Shown: positions 1 to 6,264 of the stretch, piece after piece | How the letters are laid out: each line of letters starts with the position of its first letter | Numbering within the stretch: the first letter of the stretch is position 1 | Notes under the pieces: generated by a model | What the model saw: the letters and a program-made list of their open reading frames with translations, nothing else | Databases searched by the model: none | What the model was told of the DNA's origin: nothing | Program-made: the position numbers and the translations under genes | Source of the DNA: Clostridiales bacterium | GTDB lineage: Bacteria > Bacillota > Clostridia > Peptostreptococcales > Anaerovoracaceae | DNA length: 6,760 nt | Assembly: GCA_012799165.1 (NCBI GenBank) | Contig: JAAZLU010000241.1 | Span: 1 to 6,760, forward strand | Reading direction: 5' to 3'

Positions 1-869
1 CGATGCTGATATTCTTTAAATTCAGGTTTTAGAGCCTCCGCAAAGGCGACAGCCTTGGCTGCAATAATATGTTCGAGCGGGCCTCCCTGAGTTCCGGGAA
101 AGACAGCCGAATTCAACTTCTTTGCAACGGCCTCGTCGTTCGTTAATATCAAGCCTCCGCGAGGTCCTCTGAGGGTTTTATGGGTCGTGCTTGTAACCGC
201 ATGCGCATATGGCAGTGGCGAAAGATGCTCGCCCGCCGCGACGAGCCCGGCTATATGGGCCATATCGACCAAAAGATAAGATCCTACCTCGTCCGCTACT
301 TCGCGGAATTTCTTAAAGTCTATGGCTCTGGGATACGCAGAAGCGCCGGCAATTATCATCTTCGGCTTATATTCCAAAGCGATGTGCCTCATGGCTTCGT
401 AGTCTATGGTCTGGGTCTTCGGGTCGAGTCCGTATGCGACGATGTTGTAGTGCTTACCGGACTGGTTGAAGGGCGAACCGTGGGTAAGATGCCCACCGTC
501 GTCGAGGCTCATGCCGAGCACTGTATCTCCCGGCTTGCAGAACGCAAGATACACGGCCTGATTGGCATTTGAACCCGAATGCGGCTGAACGTTTGCTAAT
601 TTGCAGTTAAAAAGTTTCTTTGCCCTTTCAACGGCTAGCGTCTCGACAATGTCGACATACTGACAGCCTCCGTAGTAACGCCTTCCACTGTAACCTTCCG
701 CATACTTGTTGGTGAGGACGGTTCCCGCTGCTACAAGCACCGCTTCGCTTACAAAATTCTCCGAAGCGATTAGCTCGATATTGCGCTGCTGCCTCTTTAA
801 TTCCATTTCGATGGCGGAGCCCAATTCAGGATCCTTTTCGATTAGAAATTGCATCATTTTTTTGACCAT
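1..869 (-). CDS. glyA: Serine hydroxymethyltransferase, 3' end cut by window edge
   Basis: This cytoplasmic, pyridoxal phosphate (PLP)-dependent enzyme interconverts serine plus tetrahydrofolate with glycine plus 5,10-methylenetetrahydrofolate, the main source of one-carbon units for thymidylate, purines and methionine. I translated the minus strand by hand and read 289 codons with no stop before the window edge. Full-length family members have about 410-420 residues, so roughly the last 125 are outside. Visible family motifs are ELIASENF (32-39), [15 protein letters not shown] (54-68), QPHSGSNAN (95-103), GGHLTHGSP (125-133) and [13 protein letters not shown] (201-213). The [12 protein letters not shown] motif (228-239) contains the PLP-binding lysine, K231. 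H127 matches the ring-stacking His126 of the E. coli enzyme, and D202 matches its conserved Asp. The first ATG is chosen because GGAGGG lies 4 bases upstream; the ATGs at codons 5 and 6 are too far from it. It follows ispG after 22 bases and is probably co-transcribed. Very confident identification. Confidence 0.97.
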   Translation of the reverse strand, partial: MVKKMMQFLIEKDPELGSAIEMELKRQQRNIELIASENFVSEAVLVAAGTVLTNKYAEGYSGRRYYGGCQYVDIVETLAVERAKKLFNCKLANVQPHSGSNANQAVYLAFCKPGDTVLGMSLDDGGHLTHGSPFNQSGKHYNIVAYGLDPKTQTIDYEAMRHIALEYKPKMIIAGASAYPRAIDFKKFREVADEVGSYLLVDMAHIAGLVAAGEHLSPLPYAHAVTSTTHKTLRGPRGGLILTNDEAVAKKLNSAVFPGTQGGPLEHIIAAKAVAFAEALKPEFKEYQH

Positions 870-873
870 TTTA

Positions 874-879
874 CCCTCC
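874..879 (-). promoter_or_regulatory. Ribosome binding site of glyA
   Basis: GGAGGG lies 4 bases before the glyA ATG, inside the 22-base gap between ispG and glyA. It decides between the first ATG and the two further ATGs at codons 5 and 6. The gap is too short to hold a promoter plus a leader RNA such as a glycine or folate riboswitch, so glyA appears to depend on upstream transcription, or on a promoter hidden inside ispG that I cannot see. Confidence 0.85.
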
Positions 880-891
880 AGATTAAATTAC

Positions 892-1959
892 TTATAAATA
901 AAATTCTTTTTCTATCAAATCTATAAGCTCCGTCACTATTCTATCTTCGGGGACGGTCCGAAGCGTCTCTCCGCGCTTAAACAGCAGCCCGCATCCCTTA
1001 CCGCAGGCGACTCCGAAGTCGGCATCTTTTGCTTCGCCGGGGCCGTTAACTTCGCAGCCCATCACTGCCACTTTTATGAATATCCCGTCATTTGCGAGCT
1101 TCTCGGAAAGCGGCTCAAGTCGATTCTCGACCTCTCGTGCAATCCCGTCCAGATCGACCCTCGTCCTTCCGCAGCTCGGGCAGGATATAAAATCTATGCC
1201 TCTTCTACGCAATCCCACAGCTTGCAAGAGCTCCGCAGCAAGTTTTACCTCGCGCACCGGGTCGCCCGTCAGGGAAATTCTCATAGTATCTCCTATGCCT
1301 TCAAGCAGGAGTGCCCCGAGAGCCGCGCAACTTTTTATCTCGGCCATGCGGCCCGCACCGGCTTCGGTGAGCCCGATATGCAGGGGCCTGTCGCTCTGCG
1401 CCGCAAAGAGCCTGTGAGCCTCGTGGTTGACTTTTACATCCGAGGACTTAAGGGAAACCACGATGGATTCAAAACCCTCGGATTCGGCGAATTTGACGGA
1501 CTTAAGGGCGGATTCACACAGGGCCTCGGCACAGATCCCGCCGTATTTGGCCAAAAGCTTCTTTTCGAGAGAACCGGAGTTTACACCTATGCGAACAGCT
1601 GCGTCGCATTCCTTTGCCTTGGAGAGAACTTTCGCGAAATTTTCCTCGCCTCCTATATTGCCAGGATTGATTCTCACCTTATCCGCTCCGCTATCGAGAG
1701 CGGCTATGGCAAGCTTATAATCGAAATGGATGTCCGCTACCACAGGTATGGGACTGCCTTTTTTAATCGCAGCAATACTTTTCGCAGCCTCCATATCGGG
1801 AACGGCGCAGCGCACGATTTGACAACCCGCATCGGCCAGGCGCGAAATTTGCACGAGCGTAGCGGCCGCATCGCGGGTATCCGTGTTAGTCATCGATTGT
1901 ATGCTGACGGGAGCGCCTCCGCCTATCGGAACATTCCCGCAGAAAACCTGCCTCGTCAT
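892..1959 (-). CDS. ispG: 4-hydroxy-3-methylbut-2-enyl diphosphate synthase, IspG (GcpE)
   Basis: This 4Fe-4S enzyme of the MEP isoprenoid pathway reductively converts 2-C-methyl-D-erythritol 2,4-cyclodiphosphate to HMBPP. The protein has 355 residues, normal for the compact bacterial form. The N-terminal TIM-barrel domain shows the family start around VPIGGGAPVSIQSMTNTDTR (10-29), then VADIHFD (74-80), RINPGNIG (96-103) and RIGVNSGSLE (123-132). The C-terminal cluster-binding domain has C260 and C263 in SCPSCGRT, C302 in VMGCEVNGPGEA, and E309, matching Cys270, Cys273, Cys305 and Glu312 of E. coli IspG. The protein contains 12 cysteines. C319 and C323 sit in ACGKGCGLLF just after the ligand loop, where the family usually has no cysteine pair, and C51 replaces a usual valine in the VRxAVPD motif. 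The gene starts 8 bases after rseP and works in the same pathway as dxr upstream. Very confident. Confidence 0.98.
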   Translation of the reverse strand: MTRQVFCGNVPIGGGAPVSIQSMTNTDTRDAAATLVQISRLADAGCQIVRCAVPDMEAAKSIAAIKKGSPIPVVADIHFDYKLAIAALDSGADKVRINPGNIGGEENFAKVLSKAKECDAAVRIGVNSGSLEKKLLAKYGGICAEALCESALKSVKFAESEGFESIVVSLKSSDVKVNHEAHRLFAAQSDRPLHIGLTEAGAGRMAEIKSCAALGALLLEGIGDTMRISLTGDPVREVKLAAELLQAVGLRRRGIDFISCPSCGRTRVDLDGIAREVENRLEPLSEKLANDGIFIKVAVMGCEVNGPGEAKDADFGVACGKGCGLLFKRGETLRTVPEDRIVTELIDLIEKEFYL

Positions 1960-1964
1960 TTATT

Positions 1965-1969
1965 CTCCT
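1965..1969 (-). promoter_or_regulatory. Ribosome binding site of ispG, overlapping the rseP stop
   Basis: AGGAG lies 5 bases before the ispG ATG. Its first bases are part of the TAG stop codon of rseP (1968-1970). Ribosomes finishing rseP therefore cover the ispG initiation site, an arrangement typical of translational coupling. It fixes the ispG start at 1959, which agrees with the usual N-terminus of the family. Confidence 0.8.
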
Positions 1970-2987
1970 ATAGGACGAATCTCTTTACATCCTTGATTAC
2001 CAAAAACACCATCAATGCCATCAGGAGAATCATACCAGCGGCGTGCGCATAGGCCTCCGCCTTGTCGCTTATTCTGCCTCCGAATATGAGCCTCACAAAT
2101 ACGAACAGTATTCTGCCTCCGTCCAGCGCGGGAAGAGGTAGTAAATTTACAAGTCCTAAATTGAGAGAAATTATCGCAACCAGATACGCAAGCGAAGCGA
2201 AGCCGTATTTCGACTGCTCGCTCATTATTGAGACTATTCCCACTACTCCGACCACATCGTCGGTATTGACTTTGCCGACAAAGAGCTGAGCAAAGAAGAG
2301 TCTCATCTGATTGAACATCTCCGTCGTAGCCGATAAGCTCTGCCTGAAGGCCGCAAAGGGCGAATGGCTGAGCCTACAGACAATTCCTAACACCCATCTG
2401 CCCTCCCTTTCGACGGCCGCGCAGTTAAAGGTTAGCCTCTCGCCATCTCTTATGATGCTCATGCTCATAGGCTTTCCTTCGGAACCGGAAATAACTCCAA
2501 CTATCTTGTCCCAGTCGCTGTAATCCTTGCCGTCTATGGCGACTATCCTGTCGCCGGGCTTTATGCCCGCAAGGCCCGCGGGGCCCTCAGGAAACACCTC
2601 ATCCAGATAGTTTGTGCAAGTTCCGCTATATACGAAGACCATGGTCAAAATCAAAAGACAGAGCAGAACATTCATCAAAGCTCCCGAAGCGAGTATTATG
2701 ACCTTCACCCACCAGGGCTTCTTCGTAAACGAGCGATCATCGTCGATGCCGGATTCGGAGTCGCCGTCCTCTCCTTCTATTCTGCAAAATCCTCCTATGG
2801 GAAGCGCCCTAAGCGAATACTCGGTCTCCCCCTTCTTCCTCTGAAAAATGAGGGGTCCCATACCTATAGAAAACTCATTGACGCGCACGCCGAGCAGCTT
2901 GGCCGACGCGAAGTGTCCGAACTCGTGCGATGCAACTAACAACGCAAACATTATTATTGCCGCTATAACAAACGGTATCGTACTCAT
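1968..2987 (-). CDS. rseP: Site-2 intramembrane zinc metalloprotease, RseP/RasP family
   Basis: This membrane-embedded M50-family protease cuts single-pass membrane proteins within the bilayer. In Bacillota the family (RasP) processes anti-sigma factors, the division protein FtsL and leftover signal peptides; the substrates here are unknown. The protein has 339 residues. The first membrane helix (about 4-30) carries the zinc motif HEFGH (21-25). RALPIGGFCRIEGED (60-74) is the conserved membrane-associated loop. A second hydrophobic segment (about 95-120) contains SGALMN. A single PDZ domain follows (about 122-190, with GIKPGDRIVAIDG at 141-153). The second catalytic motif NLLPLPALDGGR (281-292) supplies the third zinc ligand, D289, and a last helix lies at about 316-332. 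One PDZ domain is usual for Gram-positive members; E. coli RseP has two. The start overlaps the dxr stop by four bases (ATGA), with GGGAG 8 bases upstream. Confident in the family; the substrate role is inference. Confidence 0.95.
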   Translation of the reverse strand: MSTIPFVIAAIIMFALLVASHEFGHFASAKLLGVRVNEFSIGMGPLIFQRKKGETEYSLRALPIGGFCRIEGEDGDSESGIDDDRSFTKKPWWVKVIILASGALMNVLLCLLILTMVFVYSGTCTNYLDEVFPEGPAGLAGIKPGDRIVAIDGKDYSDWDKIVGVISGSEGKPMSMSIIRDGERLTFNCAAVEREGRWVLGIVCRLSHSPFAAFRQSLSATTEMFNQMRLFFAQLFVGKVNTDDVVGVVGIVSIMSEQSKYGFASLAYLVAIISLNLGLVNLLPLPALDGGRILFVFVRLIFGGRISDKAEAYAHAAGMILLMALMVFLVIKDVKRFVL

Positions 2988-4114
2988 ATCAGAAACTCCC
3001 TTGTTTCTCTTTCGATCTCAAATACATCCTCAATCGAGCCGATCTGCACCGGACTGTGATGCGCAAGCGCCGACTCGACCATTTCCCCTATCTGCAAAAA
3101 GCTGATTTTATCCTTCAAAAAGGCCGCGACGGCCTCTTCATTTGCCGCATTGAGCACTGCGGGATAGCCCGCCCCAAGCTCCATGGCGCGCCTCGCAAGG
3201 CGAAGGCATACGAAGGTTTCTTCGTCGGGCTTTTCGAAATTCAGGCTTCCTATCTCAAAAAGATTCGGCGGCTCAGCTATATTCGCAAGCCTCTTAGGCC
3301 AGGAGAGCGCATAAGCAATCGGAACTTTCATATCGGGGATTCCAAGCTGCGCTATCACTGCTCCGTCGGAAAACACCACCGCCGAATGAACTATGCTCTC
3401 CGGATGCACATGGACAATCACATCCTCCTGCTCGAAATCGAAGAGCATGCAGGCTTCTATTATCTCCAGCCCCTTGTTCATCATCGTCGCGGAATCTATG
3501 CTTATCTTCGGGCCCATATTCCACTTGGGATGCGCTAGCGCCATCTCCTTTGTAACATTTTTGAGCTGTTCCCGGGTAAAGCCCCTAAAAGGTCCTCCCG
3601 AAGCCGTGAGTATTATCTTCGTCGGGCGATTGCCTGCGGAACCCTGGATGCACTGAAATATCGCCGAATGCTCGCTGTCGACCGGAAGAAAGTTTACTCC
3701 ACGCCTCTTTACCTCCGCCATTATAAGCGGACCAGCCGCAACCAGTGTCTCCTTGTTTGCAAAAGCTATATCCTTGCCCGCCCTTACAGCTTCGTAGGTC
3801 GGCCTTATGCCCATCATACCGCTGAGGGCGTTTAAAACCATATCGACTTCCTGCATGCAGGCGGCTTCGACGATGCCGTCCATTCCCCAGGAAAATTTAA
3901 TCCGCGGAAACTCAGCAGCAAGCGAGAGTGCATCTTCCTTGTATGCGCATACGGCGAAGCTGGGTTCAAACTCCGCAAGCTGTCTTCTGAAAAGCTCGAT
4001 ATTTGAACCGCAGGAAATACTGCTCAGCGAATACAGCGAGCGATTTTCCCGAATAACGCTCAAACTTTGAGTGCCTATGGAACCTGTCGAACCCAGAACG
4101 GCAAGCCTCTTCAT
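2984..4114 (-). CDS. dxr: 1-deoxy-D-xylulose-5-phosphate reductoisomerase
   Basis: This cytoplasmic enzyme catalyses the first committed step of the MEP pathway, NADPH-dependent rearrangement and reduction of DXP to 2-C-methyl-D-erythritol 4-phosphate, and is the target of fosmidomycin. From the ATG at 4114 it has 376 residues, close to the usual length. GSTGSIG (8-14) is the NADPH-binding loop and ANKET (119-123) is the conserved cofactor and substrate region. VDSEHSAIFQC (145-155) carries the metal ligands D146 and E148. LTASGGPFRG (169-178) is the substrate loop, and SIDSATMMNKGLE (205-217) supplies the third ligand, E217. These match Asp150, Glu152 and Glu231 of the E. coli enzyme. A GTG two codons earlier (4120) would give 378 residues and a 4-base overlap with cdsA. 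I prefer the ATG because MKRLAVLGSTG is the common family N-terminus and AGGTGA precedes it at a workable distance. It is in the same operon as ispG. Very confident function, moderately confident start. Confidence 0.97.
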   Translation of the reverse strand: MKRLAVLGSTGSIGTQSLSVIRENRSLYSLSSISCGSNIELFRRQLAEFEPSFAVCAYKEDALSLAAEFPRIKFSWGMDGIVEAACMQEVDMVLNALSGMMGIRPTYEAVRAGKDIAFANKETLVAAGPLIMAEVKRRGVNFLPVDSEHSAIFQCIQGSAGNRPTKIILTASGGPFRGFTREQLKNVTKEMALAHPKWNMGPKISIDSATMMNKGLEIIEACMLFDFEQEDVIVHVHPESIVHSAVVFSDGAVIAQLGIPDMKVPIAYALSWPKRLANIAEPPNLFEIGSLNFEKPDEETFVCLRLARRAMELGAGYPAVLNAANEEAVAAFLKDKISFLQIGEMVESALAHHSPVQIGSIEDVFEIERETREFLI

Positions 4115-4116
4115 AA

Positions 4117-4122
4117 TCACCT
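4117..4122 (-). promoter_or_regulatory. Probable ribosome binding site of dxr, spanning the cdsA stop
   Basis: AGGTGA, which can pair with the 3' end of 16S rRNA, contains the TGA stop of cdsA and lies 2 bases before the ATG at 4114. Counted from its AGG core, the spacing is 5 bases. Upstream of the competing GTG at 4120 there is no comparable purine-rich site. This supports the ATG and suggests that dxr is translated by ribosomes ending cdsA. Confidence 0.6.
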
Positions 4123-4929
4123 GTTTACGATTAAAACTATGTAGTAATAAACGAAGGGAGCGGTCAATATCACCGAATCGAAGCGATCCAAAATCCCTCC
4201 ATGTCCGGGTATGAGCCTCCCGTAATCCTTTATCCCCATCTTGCGCTTAAAGGCGCTGGCTATAAGGTCTCCGAACTGCGCAAATATCGAACCCAAAACC
4301 CCTATAAAGAAGCCCGCTGCAAGATGCTGCGGAAATATTATTGCGCAGAATATGATCGAAAGTACCGTGCTTCCGATTACACCTCCGATTGCTCCTTCTA
4401 TCGTCTTCTTGGGACTTATATTTGGAATCAGCTTGTGTTTTCCGAAGAACATCCCCGAAAAATACGCGAATGTATCTGTGCCGAAGGCGGTTATAAATAC
4501 CAGCCAGATCATGCGCGAGTTCTCCTGGAGGCCATCGATCAAGGATATATGCGAAAGGAAGAAAGGCAGGTACATAACGCTGACTATAGTCGCAAGGCCG
4601 TCGGAGATATTGTTCTCGTCCTTGGTAAATAGACATAGCACCAACCCGCTCGACACGGTTATAAACAACCAAAGAAGCAAGCCTTCGGACAATTTCGCAT
4701 GATCCGCACCGGTGAACATGTAGACGTAAAGGATTATATAGAGAATCATAGCACAGATGTAGCCAGCAATTTTGAAAGGGTTTATACCCATATTTTCGAA
4801 GCCCTTGTAGAACTCGTACATGGCTATAAGGCCGAAGAGCATCACTAAAAAGTACAGCGGACGCCCGCCTATCACGACGAATCCGAGCAGAGGAAGCAAA
4901 AAGAGAGCTGAAATTATTCTGGTCTTCAT
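4117..4929 (-). CDS. cdsA: Phosphatidate cytidylyltransferase (CDP-diglyceride synthase)
   Basis: This integral membrane enzyme condenses CTP with phosphatidic acid to give CDP-diacylglycerol, the branch-point precursor of bacterial phospholipids. The protein has 270 residues, close to the usual length, and is mostly hydrophobic with roughly eight candidate membrane segments (for example near 5-21, 24-40, 53-72, 84-101, 111-128, 140-160, 180-199 and 203-220). FGTDTFAYFSGMFFGKHKL (149-167) followed by SPKKTIEG (172-179) are the family's conserved polar motifs. The C-terminal stretch 225-251 fits the CDP-diglyceride synthetase signature: S225, KR (228-229), KD (234-235), the PGHGG core (241-245) and D248-R249-F250-D251. 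The ATG overlaps the uppS TGA by four bases, and its GGAGG site (4936-4940, 6 bases upstream) lies inside the last uppS codons, so translation is probably coupled. Very confident. Confidence 0.97.
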   Translation of the reverse strand: MKTRIISALFLLPLLGFVVIGGRPLYFLVMLFGLIAMYEFYKGFENMGINPFKIAGYICAMILYIILYVYMFTGADHAKLSEGLLLWLFITVSSGLVLCLFTKDENNISDGLATIVSVMYLPFFLSHISLIDGLQENSRMIWLVFITAFGTDTFAYFSGMFFGKHKLIPNISPKKTIEGAIGGVIGSTVLSIIFCAIIFPQHLAAGFFIGVLGSIFAQFGDLIASAFKRKMGIKDYGRLIPGHGGILDRFDSVILTAPFVYYYIVLIVNR

Positions 4930-5627
4930 TTAATTCCTCCGAAGCGCCTGTCCCTTTGTCTGTAATCGTCCAGAGCCTTTTCGTACTCTTCGGGACTGAA
5001 GTCGGGCCAGTAGATATCCGTAACATAAAGCTCGCTGTAGGCACTCTGCCATGTCAGAAAATTCGATAGCCTGCGCTCGCCGCCCGTCCTTATAATCAAA
5101 TCCGGGTCCGGAATATCCGCCGTGTACATCAGCTTTGAGAAGTCGTTCTCGCTGAAGTTTTCCGCATCCGCCTCGCCCTGTGCACATTGGGCGGCAAATT
5201 TCTTTGCAGCACGCAAAATTTCCGCCCTGCCGCCGTAGTTGAGGGCTATATTAAAGGACAGTCCCGTGCAATTCTTAGTACTTTCGAGAGCTTTATCTAT
5301 GGATCGGTTTACGTCCTCGGGAAGAACCGAGCGCTCGCCGAGAATCCCCACCTTTACATTGTTTTGAACGAGATTTTCGAGCTCTCTTGCGACGAAGGAT
5401 ATGAGAAGTTTAAAGAGTCCCGAAATCTCCTCGAGTGGCCTCTTCCAGTTTTCCGTGGAGAAGGCGTAAACAGTCAGATACTTAATACCGAGATCCGAAG
5501 AAGTCCTGACTATCTCTATCAGGGACTCTACGCCCGCATAATGGCCTCGGAGGCGGTTTAAGCCGCGCTCCTTAGCCCAGCGTCCGTTGCCGTCCATGAT
5601 TATCGCAACATGTTGAAGATCTCGCAT
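4926..5627 (-). CDS. uppS: Undecaprenyl diphosphate synthase (cis-prenyltransferase)
   Basis: This enzyme adds eight isopentenyl units to farnesyl diphosphate in cis, giving undecaprenyl diphosphate, the lipid carrier for peptidoglycan and other wall polymers. The protein has 233 residues, typical for the family. Conserved regions appear in order: HVAIIMDGNGRWA (6-18) with catalytic D12; RGH (27-29); LTVYAFSTENWKRP (51-64); ALNYGGRAEI (128-137); and PDLIIRTGGERRLSNFLTWQ (175-194) with the diphosphate-binding R180 and R186. SAYSELY (195-201) follows with the metal-associated E199, and then WPDF (207-210). All key residues are present. The start is the only sensible one: the next in-frame ATG is inside the catalytic motif. 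No good ribosome binding site precedes it. The nearest candidate is a GGAG in the last frr codons, 12 bases away, so translation probably continues from frr, whose stop is 6 bases upstream. It uses the isoprenoid units that the Dxr and IspG pathway supplies. Very confident. Confidence 0.98.
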   Translation of the reverse strand: MRDLQHVAIIMDGNGRWAKERGLNRLRGHYAGVESLIEIVRTSSDLGIKYLTVYAFSTENWKRPLEEISGLFKLLISFVARELENLVQNNVKVGILGERSVLPEDVNRSIDKALESTKNCTGLSFNIALNYGGRAEILRAAKKFAAQCAQGEADAENFSENDFSKLMYTADIPDPDLIIRTGGERRLSNFLTWQSAYSELYVTDIYWPDFSPEEYEKALDDYRQRDRRFGGIK

Positions 5628-5633
5628 AGGGTA

Positions 5634-6185
5634 TCAGATCTCCATGAGTTCCTTATTCTTCTCTTCGACGATTTCGTCTATCTGCTTAATCTTCTCGTCC
5701 GTGAGCTTCTGGATTTCCTCCTGCTCCATCTTCTGCTCGTCCTCGGATATCTCGCCGTCCTTCTCGCGGCGCTTGATATCGTCCATGATGTCCCTTCTGA
5801 TGTTTCTGACTGCAATCTTACTGTCCTCGCCCATCCTTTTGATGAGCTTGGTGAGTTCGACTCTCCTCTCCTCGGTGACGGGGGGAATAACGAGCCTTAT
5901 GTTCTTGCCGTCGTTGGAGGGATTGATGCCGAGGTTGGATGTCATAATAGCCTTCTCGACGGCCTGAATGCTCGAGGGGTCGAAAGGCGTTATCATCAGC
6001 GTCCGCGGATCGGGGACGGAGATATTCGAAAGATTCTTGAGCGGTGTAGGTGTACCGTAATACTCCACCGTTATCTGATCCAGCAGAGCGGCGTTCGCTC
6101 TGCCTGCCCGAACGGTATTGAGTTCCTGCTTAAGGACACTTATGCTCTTTTCCGCGCGCTCCTTGAAATCCTTTGTAGTGCTCAT
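5634..6185 (-). CDS. frr: Ribosome recycling factor
   Basis: This cytoplasmic protein works with EF-G to split the post-termination ribosome so that its subunits can be reused. The protein has 183 residues; the E. coli factor has 185. The tRNA-shaped fold is recognisable in sequence. A first helix of domain I includes [16 protein letters not shown] (21-36). The beta domain II covers about 37-103, with [13 protein letters not shown] (57-69), [10 protein letters not shown] (84-93) and [12 protein letters not shown] (97-108). Two long, charged coiled-coil-like helices then complete domain I (about 106-180), with the conserved VRNIRRD (126-132) carrying the arginines that contact 23S rRNA. The start has a near-perfect AGGAGG site 5 bases upstream. 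The gene is 79 bases after pyrH, the usual neighbour, and 6 bases before uppS. Very confident. Confidence 0.98.
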   Translation of the reverse strand: MSTTKDFKERAEKSISVLKQELNTVRAGRANAALLDQITVEYYGTPTPLKNLSNISVPDPRTLMITPFDPSSIQAVEKAIMTSNLGINPSNDGKNIRLVIPPVTEERRVELTKLIKRMGEDSKIAVRNIRRDIMDDIKRREKDGEISEDEQKMEQEEIQKLTDEKIKQIDEIVEEKNKELMEI

Positions 6186-6264
6186 ATGTTCCTCCTAATC
6201 TGATAGTTTCCAGCTTCGCTCCGAGAAGCCTGCTGCGTTGCTTTTTATGCCAGGCCCGAAAATC
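6186..6264 (-). other. pyrH-frr intergenic gap with a small imperfect hairpin
   Basis: This is the only sizeable non-coding stretch in the window, at 79 bases. It contains an inverted repeat whose arms are 6211-6217 and 6225-6232: seven pairs (CAGCTTC with GAAGC-CTG), one bulged base and a 7-base loop. On the transcribed strand no run of U follows it, so it is not a standard terminator. It could be an RNA processing or stability element, or chance. I see no convincing -35/-10 promoter pair here, so transcription probably reads through from pyrH. Confidence 0.4.
6191..6196 (-). promoter_or_regulatory. Strong ribosome binding site of frr
   Basis: A full AGGAGG lies 5 bases before the frr ATG. 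Unlike the downstream genes, frr is separated from its upstream neighbour by a real gap, so it needs an independent initiation site. The strength of this site contrasts with the poor one in front of uppS and would suit high production of the recycling factor. Confidence 0.85.

Noticed and set aside
486..512. [10 protein letters not shown] in GlyA, with Asp where many members have His
   Set aside because: The varied position is equivalent to E. coli His123, not the ring-stacking His126, which is retained as H127.
870..891. Possible glycine or folate riboswitch before glyA
   Set aside because: The gap is only 22 bases and mostly the ribosome binding site; there is no space for an aptamer.
1222..2052. 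Plus-strand open frame of 276 codons opposite ispG and the end of rseP
   Set aside because: It lies entirely antisense to a certain gene, has no recognisable motif or ribosome binding site, and reads like a complement translation. It is a shadow of ispG codon structure.
2720..2785. Acidic stretch EGEDGDSESGIDDD in RseP (71-84) as an unusual insertion
   Set aside because: An acidic GED-rich loop before RSF is common in Gram-positive RseP homologues, so it is a family feature.
4247..5044. Minus-strand open frame of 265 codons overlapping cdsA and uppS in another frame
   Set aside because: Both overlapped genes are certain and cover it fully. Its product is arginine-rich and low in structure, as expected of an off-frame translation.
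5073..5084. RTGGE in UppS instead of the frequent RTSGE
   Set aside because: RTGGE is a normal variant, also present in the E. coli enzyme; the catalytic residues are intact.
5610..6203. Plus-strand open frame of 197 codons opposite frr
   Set aside because: The leucine-rich product arises from the complement of frr's charged helices. No initiation site or family motif was seen.
6211..6247. Hairpin followed by a T run on the plus strand as a terminator for plus-strand transcription
   Set aside because: Nothing is encoded on the plus strand, and the T run starts 8 bases after the stem, too far for an intrinsic terminator. On the minus strand there is no U run after the stem.
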